Positions 20,250 to 29,867 of a stretch of DNA of 64,000 nt are shown here, one piece after another. Both the position numbers and the translations under genes were made by a program. Numbering within the stretch: the first letter of the stretch is position 1; every line of letters begins with the position of its first letter. Under the pieces are notes generated by a model that had not been told where the DNA came from, searched no databases, and saw only the letters and a program-made list of their open reading frames with translations. Where the stretch lies: the NCBI RefSeq assembly GCF_010501065.1, contig NZ_QVMM01000005.1, positions 1 to 64,000 of the forward strand, in the 5' to 3' direction. The stretch comes from Dysgonomonas sp. 216. GTDB lineage: Bacteria; Bacteroidota; Bacteroidia; Bacteroidales; Dysgonomonadaceae.

Positions 20250-20281
20250 TTTCAGAACTTAGCTTAAATCTGCTATCTTTG
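20250..20281 (+). promoter_or_regulatory. Promoter of surE-lpxB
   Basis: TATCTTTG at 20274-20281 exactly matches TAnnTTTG, with a TTTC (one mismatch to TTTG) 20 bp upstream at 20250-20253. The predicted start is about 38 bp before the surE ATG. Confidence 0.55.
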
Positions 20282-20325
20282 CCACGTCTTTCAATATTAA
20301 TTATAATTGCTAAACGATAAGTATA

Positions 20326-21096
20326 ATGGAAAAACCTCTTATCCTTGTTACCAACGACGACGGATATCAAGCAAAGGGAATAAACGCCCTGATTGAGAAT
20401 CTTGTAGGATTAGGCGAAATTATTGTAGTAGCCCCCGATGGTCCACGCTCAGGCATGTCTAGCGCAATAACAAGCATACACCCTATTCGTTTTCAACTAA
20501 TTGACGAAAACAAAGAAAAGGACATTAAAATATATTCGTGCACAGGAACACCTGTCGACTGCATAAAATTAGGGATAAGCGAGGTAATAGGACGCAAGCC
20601 CGACCTTATCGTATCGGGGATCAATCACGGGTCAAACGCTTCAATATGTGTTCTTTACTCAGGAACAATGGGTGCCGCTATCGAAGGGTGCATATTTAAA
20701 GTTCCATCTATAGGATTTTCTCTATTGGATCATAGTCCGAATGCCGATTTTTCGAACGCAAGTAATATAATAAAGGAGCTAAGCACCGATGTTATAAAGA
20801 ATGGGTTACCAGCCGGAGTTTGTTTAAATGTAAACATACCGCTTGGCGAAGTTAAAGGAGTCAAAGTTTGCAAACAAGCAACAGGACAATGGATCGAAGA
20901 ATTCGCAAAATCGCAAGACGGACAAAAAAAAGATGTTTACTGGCTTACCGGACATTTTAAAGACGACGCCCCGAGCGACACCGAAACCGACGAATGGGCT
21001 TTAGCAAACAATTATATATCGATAGTTCCTATAAGAGTAGACATGACTGCCCGCGAATATATAACCCAAATGAAAAATTGGGAAAACATAAAATAA
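20326..21096 (+). CDS. surE: 5'/3'-nucleotidase SurE
   Basis: Divalent-metal nucleotidase that dephosphorylates nucleoside monophosphates, associated with stationary-phase survival in other bacteria. The 256-residue protein begins with the metal-binding signature LVTNDDGYQAKGINAL and contains APDGPRSGMSSAIT, CTGTPVDCIKLG and SGINHGSN, all SurE hallmarks. It ends 4 bp before lpxB. Pairing with lpxB suggests co-transcription rather than a shared pathway. Confidence 0.95.
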   Translation: MEKPLILVTNDDGYQAKGINALIENLVGLGEIIVVAPDGPRSGMSSAITSIHPIRFQLIDENKEKDIKIYSCTGTPVDCIKLGISEVIGRKPDLIVSGINHGSNASICVLYSGTMGAAIEGCIFKVPSIGFSLLDHSPNADFSNASNIIKELSTDVIKNGLPAGVCLNVNIPLGEVKGVKVCKQATGQWIEEFAKSQDGQKKDVYWLTGHFKDDAPSDTETDEWALANNYISIVPIRVDMTAREYITQMKNWENIK

Positions 21097-21100
21097 CAAT

Positions 21101-22240
21101 ATGAAATATTTTCTTGTCGCGGGCGAAGCCTCGGGCGACCTACATGCGTCAAACCTAATGACTGCATTAAAAGAGCAGGATAAAGATGCCGAATTTCGTT
21201 TTTTCGGCGGCGACCTTATGCAAGCTCAGGGCGGACAGCTTATAAAGCATTACCGCGAGCTGGCCTACATGGGTTTTATCCCTGTTTTGCTGAATCTGAG
21301 AACAATTCTCCGCAACATGAAGATGTGTCAGCAAAGCATCCTTGAGTATAAGCCCGATGTTGTTATCCTTATTGACTACCCCGGATTCAACCTGAAAATA
21401 GCTAAATACATAAAACTGAACACCAATATACCCGTTTATTATTACATATCGCCTAAAGTTTGGGCATGGAAAGAATACAGGGTTAAGTCGTTCAAGAAGT
21501 ATGTGGATAAAATGCTTTGCATTCTCCCGTTCGAAGTCGATTTTTTCAAAAAGCACAATTACGCAGTCGATTATGTAGGCAACCCAACCGTTGATGCGGT
21601 CGCCGATTTTAACGAAAGGAATAAAGAAGACTCTATTAGTCAATTCAGAGAAAACAACAATTTATCCGAGAAACCAATTATTGCACTTTTAGCAGGAAGT
21701 CGAAAGCAGGAAATAAAAGACAATCTGCCTACAATGCTTGATGTTGTTGCCAGATTCCCCGATTATCAGGCCGTTATTGCCGGTGCACCCGGAATATCGC
21801 CCGAATATTACAACCAATATCTGACAACCGATTCAAAAATAATATTTGGACAAACTTATCGCTTACTTAAATATTCCGAGGCTGCGCTCGTTACTTCCGG
21901 TACAGCGACACTCGAAACAGCCTTATTCAGAGTGCCTCAGGTAGTATGTTATAAAACGCCAATCCCTAAAATTGTATATTGGGTATATAAACACATACTC
22001 ACAACTAAATATATATCGTTGGTAAACCTTATTGCCGACAAAACTGTCGTACAAGAATTATTTGCCAAGTTTTTCTCCTTCTCAAACATTCACTCCGAGC
22101 TTAGCATGATTTTGAATAATGCAATATACCGCAACAACATGCTTAGTGGATATGATGAAGTTATAAACATACTAGGGCACCCCGGAGCCTCGGCACGTGC
22201 CGCTGAGGTTATTGTAAATAGCATGAATAAAAACAAGTAA
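21101..22240 (+). CDS. lpxB: Lipid-A-disaccharide synthase LpxB
   Basis: Peripheral inner-membrane GT19 enzyme joining UDP-2,3-diacylglucosamine and lipid X into the lipid A disaccharide. The 379-residue protein has VAGEASGDLHASNLM at the N-terminus, IDYPGFNLKIAKYI, YYISPKVWAWKEYRVK, LLAGSRKQEIKDNLPTML and a late VTSGTATLETALFRVPQVVCY block. With waaA just downstream it shows that the organism makes lipid A/LPS. Confidence 0.96.
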   Translation: MKYFLVAGEASGDLHASNLMTALKEQDKDAEFRFFGGDLMQAQGGQLIKHYRELAYMGFIPVLLNLRTILRNMKMCQQSILEYKPDVVILIDYPGFNLKIAKYIKLNTNIPVYYYISPKVWAWKEYRVKSFKKYVDKMLCILPFEVDFFKKHNYAVDYVGNPTVDAVADFNERNKEDSISQFRENNNLSEKPIIALLAGSRKQEIKDNLPTMLDVVARFPDYQAVIAGAPGISPEYYNQYLTTDSKIIFGQTYRLLKYSEAALVTSGTATLETALFRVPQVVCYKTPIPKIVYWVYKHILTTKYISLVNLIADKTVVQELFAKFFSFSNIHSELSMILNNAIYRNNMLSGYDEVINILGHPGASARAAEVIVNSMNKNK

Positions 22241-22330
22241 AAGCTCCTTATTGTATTATTCTGAAATACAACAATCTACATTTATATAATATTTTGACCC
22301 ACATTGAACAAATCCTTTAGGTTTTTTTTG

Positions 22331-22338
22331 TAATTTTG
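22331..22338 (+). promoter_or_regulatory. -7 element of gltX-waaA
   Basis: TAATTTTG exactly matches TAnnTTTG, 72 bp before the gltX ATG at 22410. It separates this unit from surE-lpxB. Confidence 0.55.
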
Positions 22339-22409
22339 CAGCCTTTTAAGGTCAGATATAATTACTATAACCTGACTATATTGTATTGCTTAATATTATT
22401 CGGGATTCC

Positions 22410-23927
22410 ATGAATAAAAAAGTCAGAGTACGTTTTGCCCCCAGTCCTACGGGGCCTTTACACATAGGAGGAGTTAGAACAGCTTTATACAACTACCTGT
22501 TCGCCAAACAGCACAATGGAGATTTTATACTTCGGATCGAAGATACTGACTCGCAACGGTTTGTTCCCGGTGCCGAAGAGTACATAATAGAAGCTTTAAC
22601 ATGGTTAGGGCTCGAATTTGATGAAGGTGTACACAACGGAGGAAACTATGGCCCTTATCGTCAATCGGAACGTAAAGATATTTACAAAAAGTATGTCGAC
22701 ATGCTTCTTGAAAACGGGAACGCTTATTTTGCATTCGACACGCCTGCCGAACTTGAAGCAAAAAGAAACGAAATCGCAAACTTTCAATACGATGCTTCGA
22801 CACGTCTTCAAATGCGAAATTCTTTAACATTGAGTAAAGAAGAAACCGATTCGTTAATAAATAATAGAGAACAATATGTTGTAAGGTTTAAAATAGAACC
22901 GGGACAAGATGTGATTGTAAACGACATTATCCGTGGCGAAGTAAAAATTAACTCTTCGATACTAGATGATAAAGTTCTTTATAAATCGGCCGATAATTTA
23001 CCAACTTACCATCTTGCCAACATCGTTGACGATCATTTGATGGAAGTTACTCATGTTATACGTGGCGAAGAATGGTTACCCTCTGCACCACTACACGTTT
23101 TGTTATACAGAGCTTTTGACTGGGAAGAAACCATGCCCGGATTCGCACATCTACCGCTATTGCTAAAACCGGAAGGAAATGGAAAACTAAGCAAACGCGA
23201 CGGAGACAGGCTCGGCTTTCCTGTATTCCCACTTGAATGGCACGACCCAAAATCGGGTGAAATCTCATCAGGATACCGCGAAAGCGGCTATCTGCCAGAG
23301 GCTGTTGTAAACTTCCTTGCCCTACTAGGCTGGAATCCAGGGAACGACGAAGAAATATTAATAATGGATGATCTTATTAAGCTCTTTTCTTTAGAAAAAT
23401 GTAGCAAAAGTGGAGCTAAATTCGATTACGAAAAAGCAAAGTGGTTCAACCATCAATATATTCAAAAGAAAAGCAATGCAGAGATAGCCGCTCTTTTTAT
23501 TCCCATATTAAAAGAAAAAGGAATAGAGTCGACAGCTGAATATGTAGAGAAAATAGTAGGCTTGGTTAAAGAAAGAGTATCGTTTGTAAAAGAATTATGG
23601 GATCAATCGGCTTTCTTTTTTAAAGCACCTGAAACATACGACGAAAAGACTGTAAAAAAACGCTGGAAAGAAGAAACTCCTTCGCAACTTACCGAACTTA
23701 TTTCCGTATTGCAAAATATCAACGATTTTTCGTCTCACAATCAGGAAGAGGTAGTCAAATCGTGGATAGAATCGAAAGAGTATCATTTAGGAAACATAAT
23801 GAATGCATTCAGACTTGCCGTTGTAGGTGAATCTAAAGGCCCTCACATGTTCGATATTACAGCCGCAATAGGAAAAGAAGAGACAATTAAAAGACTGGAA
23901 ACAGCCATACAAAACATATCGAAGTAA
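22410..23927 (+). CDS. gltX: Glutamyl-tRNA synthetase
   Basis: Class I synthetase that charges tRNA-Glu. I start at ATG 22410 (505 residues), just before [21 protein letters not shown]; an in-frame TTG 24 bp upstream is unlikely. The HIGH motif appears as HIGG and the KMSKS loop as KLSKRDGDR. The anticodon-binding domain fills the last 150 or so residues. It has the length of the bacterial non-truncated form, not the tRNA-modifying GluQ form. It is followed after 6 bp by waaA. Confidence 0.96.
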   Translation: MNKKVRVRFAPSPTGPLHIGGVRTALYNYLFAKQHNGDFILRIEDTDSQRFVPGAEEYIIEALTWLGLEFDEGVHNGGNYGPYRQSERKDIYKKYVDMLLENGNAYFAFDTPAELEAKRNEIANFQYDASTRLQMRNSLTLSKEETDSLINNREQYVVRFKIEPGQDVIVNDIIRGEVKINSSILDDKVLYKSADNLPTYHLANIVDDHLMEVTHVIRGEEWLPSAPLHVLLYRAFDWEETMPGFAHLPLLLKPEGNGKLSKRDGDRLGFPVFPLEWHDPKSGEISSGYRESGYLPEAVVNFLALLGWNPGNDEEILIMDDLIKLFSLEKCSKSGAKFDYEKAKWFNHQYIQKKSNAEIAALFIPILKEKGIESTAEYVEKIVGLVKERVSFVKELWDQSAFFFKAPETYDEKTVKKRWKEETPSQLTELISVLQNINDFSSHNQEEVVKSWIESKEYHLGNIMNAFRLAVVGESKGPHMFDITAAIGKEETIKRLETAIQNISK

Positions 23928-23933
23928 GACATC

Positions 23934-25199
23934 ATGATATATAATCTGGCTATAAGTTTATATGCACTTGCTGTACGCTTGGCATCTCTATTCCATAAAA
24001 AAGCCCGACTTATGACACAAGGGCATAAGGAGGTTTACAAAAAATTACAACGCGAGATCGACATTAATGCCAAATATATCTGGATACACGCAGCTTCTTT
24101 AGGCGAATTCGAACAGGGACGTCCTTTAATTGAACGTATAAAGAAACAATATCCACAATTTAAAATATTACTTACTTTCTTTTCGCCTTCGGGATACGAA
24201 GTAAGAAAAAACTACGAACTAGCCGACACCGTATGCTACTTGCCTTTCGACAGAAAAAGGAATGTGAAAAAATTCATTAAGTTAGCCAATCCGGCTATGG
24301 CTATTTTTATAAAATACGAATTCTGGTTTAACTATGTAAATCAATTATATAAACGAAATATTCCTGTTTACATGGTATCGGCCATATTTCGCCCCGATCA
24401 GTTATTTTTCAAATGGTATGGGCAAGGCTCCAGAAACATATTAAAATACTACAAATGCATTTGCGTCCAAGACGAAAACTCGCAGAAATTGCTTGCTAAT
24501 ATTGGCATAAACAACGTTACAGTTTGTGGAGACACCCGTTTCGACAGAGTTAATAAAATAAAGCAACAAGCAAAAGAACTTCCTTTAATTGAGAGTTTTG
24601 TGTCAGAAAACTCCGAAAACAAACCGAAGGTATTAGTAGCTGGTAGCTCGTGGCCTAAAGACGAAGATATTTTCATCTCATTCTTCAATAACAGCAGCGA
24701 AACTAAATTAATAATAGCACCTCACGAGATACACGAATCTCATTTAAATTATATTGAGGGGCTTGTTAAACGCCCACTTATCCGATACTCGCAACTGGAA
24801 AACAACCCGACAATAGATGCGGGTAATTTCGACTGCCTGATAATCGACAGCATAGGTAAACTTTCCTCGATATATCGTTATGGAGACATTGCTTATATTG
24901 GAGGTGGATTTGGAGCCGGTATACACAATGTATTAGAAGCTGCAGTATATAACATTCCTGTTATATTTGGTCCAAATTTCAAAAAATTCAGAGAGGCCAA
25001 CGAATTGATCGTTGCAGGAGGAGGTTATCCTATACAAGATGAAAGTTCGTTTCGCGGCCTTATGGAAGAGTTCTTACAATATCCGAAAATGCTTACTTCG
25101 GCAGGAAATTTTGCGGGAGAATACGTTAAATCCAATTCGGGTGTCGTAAGCAAAGTTATGGATATACTAACTCCCGAAATACAGTCTATTACACAATAA
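23934..25199 (+). CDS. waaA: 3-deoxy-D-manno-octulosonic acid (Kdo) transferase
   Basis: Inner-membrane GT30 enzyme that adds Kdo to the lipid A precursor. The 421-residue protein has a short N-terminal membrane anchor (residues 1-20), then IWIHAASLGEFEQGRPLIE with the catalytic Glu region, FIKYEFWFNYV, AGSSWPKDEDI, LIIAPHEIHESHL and GGGFGAGIHNVLEAAVYNIPVIFGP. The typical gene order gltX-waaA is seen in Bacteroidota. It cannot be told from sequence whether one or two Kdo residues are added. Confidence 0.94.
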   Translation: MIYNLAISLYALAVRLASLFHKKARLMTQGHKEVYKKLQREIDINAKYIWIHAASLGEFEQGRPLIERIKKQYPQFKILLTFFSPSGYEVRKNYELADTVCYLPFDRKRNVKKFIKLANPAMAIFIKYEFWFNYVNQLYKRNIPVYMVSAIFRPDQLFFKWYGQGSRNILKYYKCICVQDENSQKLLANIGINNVTVCGDTRFDRVNKIKQQAKELPLIESFVSENSENKPKVLVAGSSWPKDEDIFISFFNNSSETKLIIAPHEIHESHLNYIEGLVKRPLIRYSQLENNPTIDAGNFDCLIIDSIGKLSSIYRYGDIAYIGGGFGAGIHNVLEAAVYNIPVIFGPNFKKFREANELIVAGGGYPIQDESSFRGLMEEFLQYPKMLTSAGNFAGEYVKSNSGVVSKVMDILTPEIQSITQ

Positions 25200-25280
25200 T
25201 AGTATAATAAAGGACCTAAACAAGAAAGAAAGGGGACAGAAAGCGCTTAAATAAAGACTAATCGAACTAGTTTGTTATTC

Positions 25281-26294
25281 TCATTTCTTTTTCATCTTCA
25301 CAACATTAGACCGCCAATTCCAGTTAATCATTTGTCGCAATCGGCTAAGAAATCGTTTCGATGGTTTATCTTTCAAATACGATTCAATATGTCGTATTTT
25401 CTTTTCTTCAAGAATCTCATCTACATTGATAAGAATACCTGTTTCTTCGACATTGCCAAAACCATCGTTAACAGCAGTACCAAACACCTTCATCTGGGGT
25501 GACAACCCCATATATGCATTTACCAATGGCGGAATATTTATACCGCGCTTACGCACTGCTCCATTAAGAATTTTATAATCGCTTTTTAAATCGTCCTCCG
25601 AAAACAGCTTAGCAAGCTTAGCCTCCGTCGTATTTATTTTCACAGCATGTTTGGGCCATATTAATCTTTCGGGATCGGGAAAATGCTTTTGCATAAAATA
25701 TAATATCATATCCCTCGCCTGCGAATCGTAAGTATCGAACATGGTCACTTTCCCAAAAAAATATTTCATCGACGGATCGGCCACAGAAAGAGCCCCTAAG
25801 CCATCCCATAAATTATCCAAAACAAATATGCCTTTCGATCCCGACCGTGTAGACTGGTAATCAAGAGAAACAAACGAGCGTCCTAACTCGAAAGTATAAG
25901 GAAGGTATTCTTCATTGAATTTTTTTGAGAAATGAAACAAATGAGATGTTGCCAAAATGGGTTCACCTTTTTCATCAAACTTAATATCAGGACCACAAAT
26001 AAAACGATACCCTCCTAAAATTTCTTCTGCTTCAGGGTTCCATACAACCAACTGTTTGTATGGATTATCCATCGTATCATATTCATCAATATCCGATGCA
26101 AGCCCGGTTCCTCCTCCATAAAAACGAAAAGCAATCTCCCTCAGCCGACCTATTTCTAGCATAACATTAGGAGCATTATGATGAGTTATAATATAAATCT
26201 CATTATCTGCCTTATTGGTTTTTCGCAGAAATTTATCTTTTGTTAATTCTGCCTTTAGTAATTTTTTCTCTATCGGAGGAATAATATTTTCCAT
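25281..26294 (-). CDS. glsB: GNAT-like N-acyltransferase (GlsB/OlsB-like, glycine lipid synthesis)
   Basis: A 337-residue protein of the GNAT/hemolysin-type acyltransferase group (AFRFYGGGTGLASDIDEYD, EILGGYRFI, ELGRSFVSLDYQ). In Bacteroides, a protein of this type (GlsB) transfers a 3-hydroxy fatty acid to the amino group of glycine and the neighbouring GlsA adds the second acyl chain, giving glycine lipids. Here the GlsA-like gene lies directly upstream on the same strand, 66 bp away. Function is inferred from family and pairing; an ornithine- or other amino-acid-lipid role is possible. Confidence 0.72.
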   Translation of the reverse strand: MENIIPPIEKKLLKAELTKDKFLRKTNKADNEIYIITHHNAPNVMLEIGRLREIAFRFYGGGTGLASDIDEYDTMDNPYKQLVVWNPEAEEILGGYRFICGPDIKFDEKGEPILATSHLFHFSKKFNEEYLPYTFELGRSFVSLDYQSTRSGSKGIFVLDNLWDGLGALSVADPSMKYFFGKVTMFDTYDSQARDMILYFMQKHFPDPERLIWPKHAVKINTTEAKLAKLFSEDDLKSDYKILNGAVRKRGINIPPLVNAYMGLSPQMKVFGTAVNDGFGNVEETGILINVDEILEEKKIRHIESYLKDKPSKRFLSRLRQMINWNWRSNVVKMKKK

Positions 26295-26298
26295 ATCT

Positions 26299-26330
26299 CA
26301 AATGTATAAATTGCTTTAGCACAAAGCAAT
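26299..26330 (-). promoter_or_regulatory. -7 match and hairpin between the two acyltransferase genes
   Basis: The minus strand holds TACATTTG (26306-26299), but this lies almost on the glsB-like ATG. Next to it is a perfect inverted repeat ATTGCTTT (26310-26317) / AAAGCAAT (26323-26330) with a 5-nt loop. It could be an intercistronic RNA hairpin or a protein site. Confidence 0.3.
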
Positions 26331-26360
26331 ACTATAAAATAAAAAGGTCTATTTTCACAA

Positions 26361-27185
26361 TTACCCCTTCAACAAATAAGCTTCATTTTTCACATATTCA
26401 GCCCATTGCGCCAGAGTTTTCGACTTATCAAAAACCTCCCATTTTATAGGCTTTCCAAAAGTGATAGTAAATGTGCTACCTTTACATTTAAACATTTCGT
26501 CGGGCAAAAAGATCAACTCTATATTGAATTTTACCCCTAGCTTTTTCCTAATGTTTGCAAATCTATAAAAGAATTTTGAATTAGCCGCCTCAAAATAAAC
26601 AGGAATTACGTCACGTCGAGTTTCGACGGCTTTTTGTACGAACATCTTTTTCCATTCCAAATCACAGATTTTACCTTCTATTTTACGGGAACATAATCCC
26701 GCAGGAAAAGTTATTATTTGATTTTCGGACGCAAAAGCTTCGTTTATATCCGAAGCTGCATTTTTCGATTGCGATCCGAATTTATTGATTGGAACAAATA
26801 TGGAACGAAGGTTAGGAATATTGAGCAACAGATCATTAACTGGATACCTAATCTTTTTATCAAACTTTTCGCCTATTACGGCTGACAAGCAAATACCATC
26901 TAATCCTCCAAGTGGATGATTTGATGCAAAAATATACCTTCCGCTCTTATCCAATTCATCCAAGCCCCTTATATCAAGAGCAAGATTAAAGTAACCAACA
27001 ACAGCCTCCATAAAATCCACCCCATCTTTGTCGGCATAAATGGTAAGTATTTCGTTCAGCTCATCTTGATGTATTTTCCTCTTGAGCCAAGAGAGTAAAA
27101 ACTTAGGTATTTTTTTATAGATTCGGGGAGCTTTATTTTTCAGAACCTTATCAAGATCTAAAAGCTCTAAATTATTTTTTTGCAT
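26361..27185 (-). CDS. glsA: 1-acyl-glycerol-3-phosphate acyltransferase-like protein (GlsA-like)
   Basis: A 274-residue lysophospholipid acyltransferase-fold protein. I chose ATG 27185 over an in-frame GTG at 27191. The PlsC-type catalytic motif appears as FASNHPLGGLDG (NHxxxxD, His/Asp pair), followed by FVPINKFGSQSKNA and an FPAGLCSR block in the place of the usual EGTR block. It is predicted to add the O-linked acyl chain to N-acyl glycine made by the downstream GNAT protein, as GlsA does in Bacteroides. The inference rests on family and on the adjacent gene pair. A -7 element lies at 27211-27218. Confidence 0.72.
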   Translation of the reverse strand: MQKNNLELLDLDKVLKNKAPRIYKKIPKFLLSWLKRKIHQDELNEILTIYADKDGVDFMEAVVGYFNLALDIRGLDELDKSGRYIFASNHPLGGLDGICLSAVIGEKFDKKIRYPVNDLLLNIPNLRSIFVPINKFGSQSKNAASDINEAFASENQIITFPAGLCSRKIEGKICDLEWKKMFVQKAVETRRDVIPVYFEAANSKFFYRFANIRKKLGVKFNIELIFLPDEMFKCKGSTFTITFGKPIKWEVFDKSKTLAQWAEYVKNEAYLLKG

Positions 27186-27210
27186 AAGCACATTCTTAAC
27201 GACAGAAATA

Positions 27211-27218
27211 CAAAGATA
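27211..27218 (-). promoter_or_regulatory. -7 element of the glsA-glsB-like unit
   Basis: The minus strand reads TATCTTTG, an exact TAnnTTTG match 25 bp before the ATG at 27185. Confidence 0.55.
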
Positions 27219-27334
27219 AGATTTTTGGAGAAAAGCATTTACTGATTAAAATGCAAAACCTGTTGTCACTCAAAAAAAAAGAAAAGCCCTTAAACCTATA
27301 CTAATTATCTTAGAATTCAAATTTATATAAATCA

Positions 27335-29116
27335 CTATTTATATCTACTTGTCAGATCTAAGACAGTCTTCTCCACATTATTATCAAGTATTTCTATATA
27401 CTCTGGTTTTGTTCTAAACCCATCCTGAAAAGTTGCTCCTCGCAATTCTATTGTTCTAATATCTTGTATTTTATTATTTCTAAAAGACTCGAAAGGCAGA
27501 CCTTTGTCGTATACCGACGGAAATTTATCAAAAGTCCTGTTTTCTTCATCTCTTGTTATATAAACTATTGTGCCGTTCAAATTATAATCATCATATTCAA
27601 CAGGGTATATAGGCTTCATTGGATGAGCGAGAATATTTAAAATTCTTTCGTTACAACTAAGAAAGGGATTGGTTGTTTTTAGAACATTTAGATTATTTAC
27701 TTCGTTTATTAAACACAATATTAGAGCAAGAAAAACAATAATTCTCTTTACAGGAAGCCGAATCTTATCCATGTATGCAGGTAAACTATATATACACACT
27801 ATAAACAACCCACAAAATATATAACCTTTAAGAAAGCGTATATCAGGTGCTAATATTAATGCTACAATCAGACCTATATACAAAGCAAAATATACTGCAC
27901 AAACATGTTTGTTTATCTTCTTCTTCACAATGTGATACGAAATCAGCAAAACCGACAACAAACTCAAAATCAACATATAACAAAATACGGAATTTCTAAA
28001 CTCACTGGGATTCTTAAAAGCGAGCAAATCAAATATTGGATTTATATTGAAAAACAGATGCTTTGCCCACTCATATATATATGTTTTTTGTATAATAACT
28101 GTCGATATTGGCATTTTCCAATCAAAGTCAAACAAGTCGATAGCCGGAAAAGGATAAACAAGGTATCCGGTAATTATTATATTCCGAATGCACCAAAAAA
28201 CTACAATAGCACACGAACATATAAAAATAAAAAAGAGTTGTTTATTTTGTTTTCTCCTAAAGCAATAAAAGAAGAAATATAAAGACGAAAGAAAAAACTC
28301 AGCATACGACAGCTTAAAAGTAAGCAGAATTATAGGAACAGAGCATACAAAAAGTAATTGTCGGGTTAAACTTTTCGAACCTAAAAAGACTTTAACAATG
28401 TAAAATAGCAAAACAATACTGGCAAATATATCAATATCCGAATCGGTCATAAAACGCCTTTGCAACTCATAAAATGCAATTAAAACAAAAAACAATACCA
28501 GATATATCATTTTATATCGGGTTTTGAATAAGCGATTTAAAGTCCAGCACAAAAAATACAGAAAAAATAGTATTTGCATAGTATATATTGCATGCCCAAA
28601 AATAATACGAAAACTAAAGAGCGCTTCAAACAACAGATAGTTAGAGTTAAAACCATACCTGTCTTCTAAATTACCAAGCCCGGGAATTACCCTGAAGTTT
28701 TCATTCCATAAAATATTTTGTCGATGATAATACGATGAATCAAAATTATTAGGAGAGTATAACGAACATAAAAAAACAATAAGAATGGCAATAACAAAAA
28801 TGAATACCTCTACTTTATTGTATGATGCAAAAATAGATTTTACATACAAAAATACATCTTGTGCTTTATCCTTATTAAAGAACCAGTACACACTACATAT
28901 CAAAATATAAAACAGCAGTAAATAATGATTCGATGGTACAAATAACGAACATAAGGGCAGTATAACAGATAGAAAACATAGCCCTAGCACAATTGTATCC
29001 AATATGCCATAATTTTCGTTAGCCTTGCTAAATTTATTGTACAATGAGATAAATAAATGACCAAAGGAAAAGAATGTGAATGTTATAACAATCCACGATA
29101 TTATAACAAGCAACAT
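27335..29116 (-). CDS. Large polytopic membrane protein of unknown function
   Basis: A 593-residue inner-membrane protein with about 11-13 hydrophobic segments over residues 1-465 and a soluble C-terminal tail of about 110 residues (after LNEVNNLNVLKTTNPF). The layout and an N-terminal loop with NNFDSSYYHRQNILWNENFRVIPG-type content (residues about 122-147) recall membrane proteins of the LIC_10190 type or GT39-like glycosyltransferases, which use an acidic residue in the first periplasmic loop. I do not recognise a specific function. The gene is AT-richer than its neighbours, flanked by the acyltransferase pair and the dcw cluster, and not clearly in an operon. Confidence 0.6.
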   Translation of the reverse strand: MLLVIISWIVITFTFFSFGHLFISLYNKFSKANENYGILDTIVLGLCFLSVILPLCSLFVPSNHYLLLFYILICSVYWFFNKDKAQDVFLYVKSIFASYNKVEVFIFVIAILIVFLCSLYSPNNFDSSYYHRQNILWNENFRVIPGLGNLEDRYGFNSNYLLFEALFSFRIIFGHAIYTMQILFFLYFLCWTLNRLFKTRYKMIYLVLFFVLIAFYELQRRFMTDSDIDIFASIVLLFYIVKVFLGSKSLTRQLLFVCSVPIILLTFKLSYAEFFLSSLYFFFYCFRRKQNKQLFFIFICSCAIVVFWCIRNIIITGYLVYPFPAIDLFDFDWKMPISTVIIQKTYIYEWAKHLFFNINPIFDLLAFKNPSEFRNSVFCYMLILSLLSVLLISYHIVKKKINKHVCAVYFALYIGLIVALILAPDIRFLKGYIFCGLFIVCIYSLPAYMDKIRLPVKRIIVFLALILCLINEVNNLNVLKTTNPFLSCNERILNILAHPMKPIYPVEYDDYNLNGTIVYITRDEENRTFDKFPSVYDKGLPFESFRNNKIQDIRTIELRGATFQDGFRTKPEYIEILDNNVEKTVLDLTSRYK

Positions 29117-29343
29117 AAAACACTAAGAAATAAAAGGTGAAAACCCAAATTTACTCTTTGGAAAATAACCATAGTTATTAAAAAATAAAATATTTATTCA
29201 ATAAAACGATAAAATTATAACATACTAGTCTTTTGTCCAAATTTAGCCGTTAATTATTTAACTTCATTTCAATAAAATCGGAATTCCTTCACTCCCCCTA
29301 TCTCCGGCTTACAAACCCTGTTAATAACTTGTTGAAAAAGTTT

Positions 29344-29370
29344 AGTGGAGAAAAGTGGGGCAAAGTGGAT
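29344..29370 (+). promoter_or_regulatory. Putative MraZ operator: three AGTGG repeats at 10-bp period
   Basis: AGTGG occurs at 29344-29348, 29354-29358 and 29364-29368, exactly one helical turn apart, each followed by a purine. MraZ proteins of other bacteria bind closely similar GTGGG/TGGGN direct repeats with 10-bp spacing before mraZ. The array ends 45 bp before the mraZ start, next to a near-consensus -7 element. Confidence 0.75.
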
Positions 29371-29378
29371 TATTTTCA

Positions 29379-29386
29379 TATCTTTA
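29379..29386 (+). promoter_or_regulatory. Probable -7 element of the dcw cluster
   Basis: TATCTTTA matches TAnnTTTG at 7 of 8 positions, 28 bp before the mraZ ATG. The MraZ-type repeats occupy the position expected for the -33 region. Confidence 0.45.
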
Positions 29387-29414
29387 CAAACTAATACATT
29401 AGGTCAAGTGTAAT

Positions 29415-29867
29415 ATGATGCAATTTCTCGGAAATATTGAAGCTAAAATAGATGCGAAAGCCCGTGTTTTCGTGCCTGCTTCGTTCCGTAAATTACTTTT
29501 AGCTTCCGGGCAAACCGAGCTCGTATTGCGTAAAGACATATTTCAGAACTGCTTGGTATTATACCCTCTGATTGTTTGGGAAGAAGAAGTTGCAAAATTA
29601 CGTTCACGGCTAAGCCGTTGGGACAAAACTCAACAGAGTATATTCCGTCAGTTTGTAGTCGACGCCGAACACCTCGAACTCGACTCTAATGGGCGCATAC
29701 TCATACCTAAACGTTGTTTACAGTTAGCAGACATAGAATCGGAGGTAACATTTCTAGGAGTCGATAACACAATCGAATTATGGGCAAAAGGTGAACTGAA
29801 TAAAACATTAGTTGCACCAGAAGATTTTGGGCTGGAAATACAGCGTTTGATGAGCGAAAATATATGA
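29415..29867 (+). CDS. mraZ: Transcriptional regulator MraZ
   Basis: A 150-residue protein made of two AbrB/SpoVT-like MraZ repeats (first FLGNIEAKIDAKARVFVPASFR; second around residues 76-90, DAEHLELDSNGRILIPKR). It forms a ring-shaped oligomer that binds direct repeats before its own gene and represses the dcw cluster in other bacteria. The last four bases overlap the rsmH start (ATGA), indicating translational coupling. The double ATG (29415 and 29418) leaves the exact first residue open. Confidence 0.95.
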   Translation: MMQFLGNIEAKIDAKARVFVPASFRKLLLASGQTELVLRKDIFQNCLVLYPLIVWEEEVAKLRSRLSRWDKTQQSIFRQFVVDAEHLELDSNGRILIPKRCLQLADIESEVTFLGVDNTIELWAKGELNKTLVAPEDFGLEIQRLMSENI

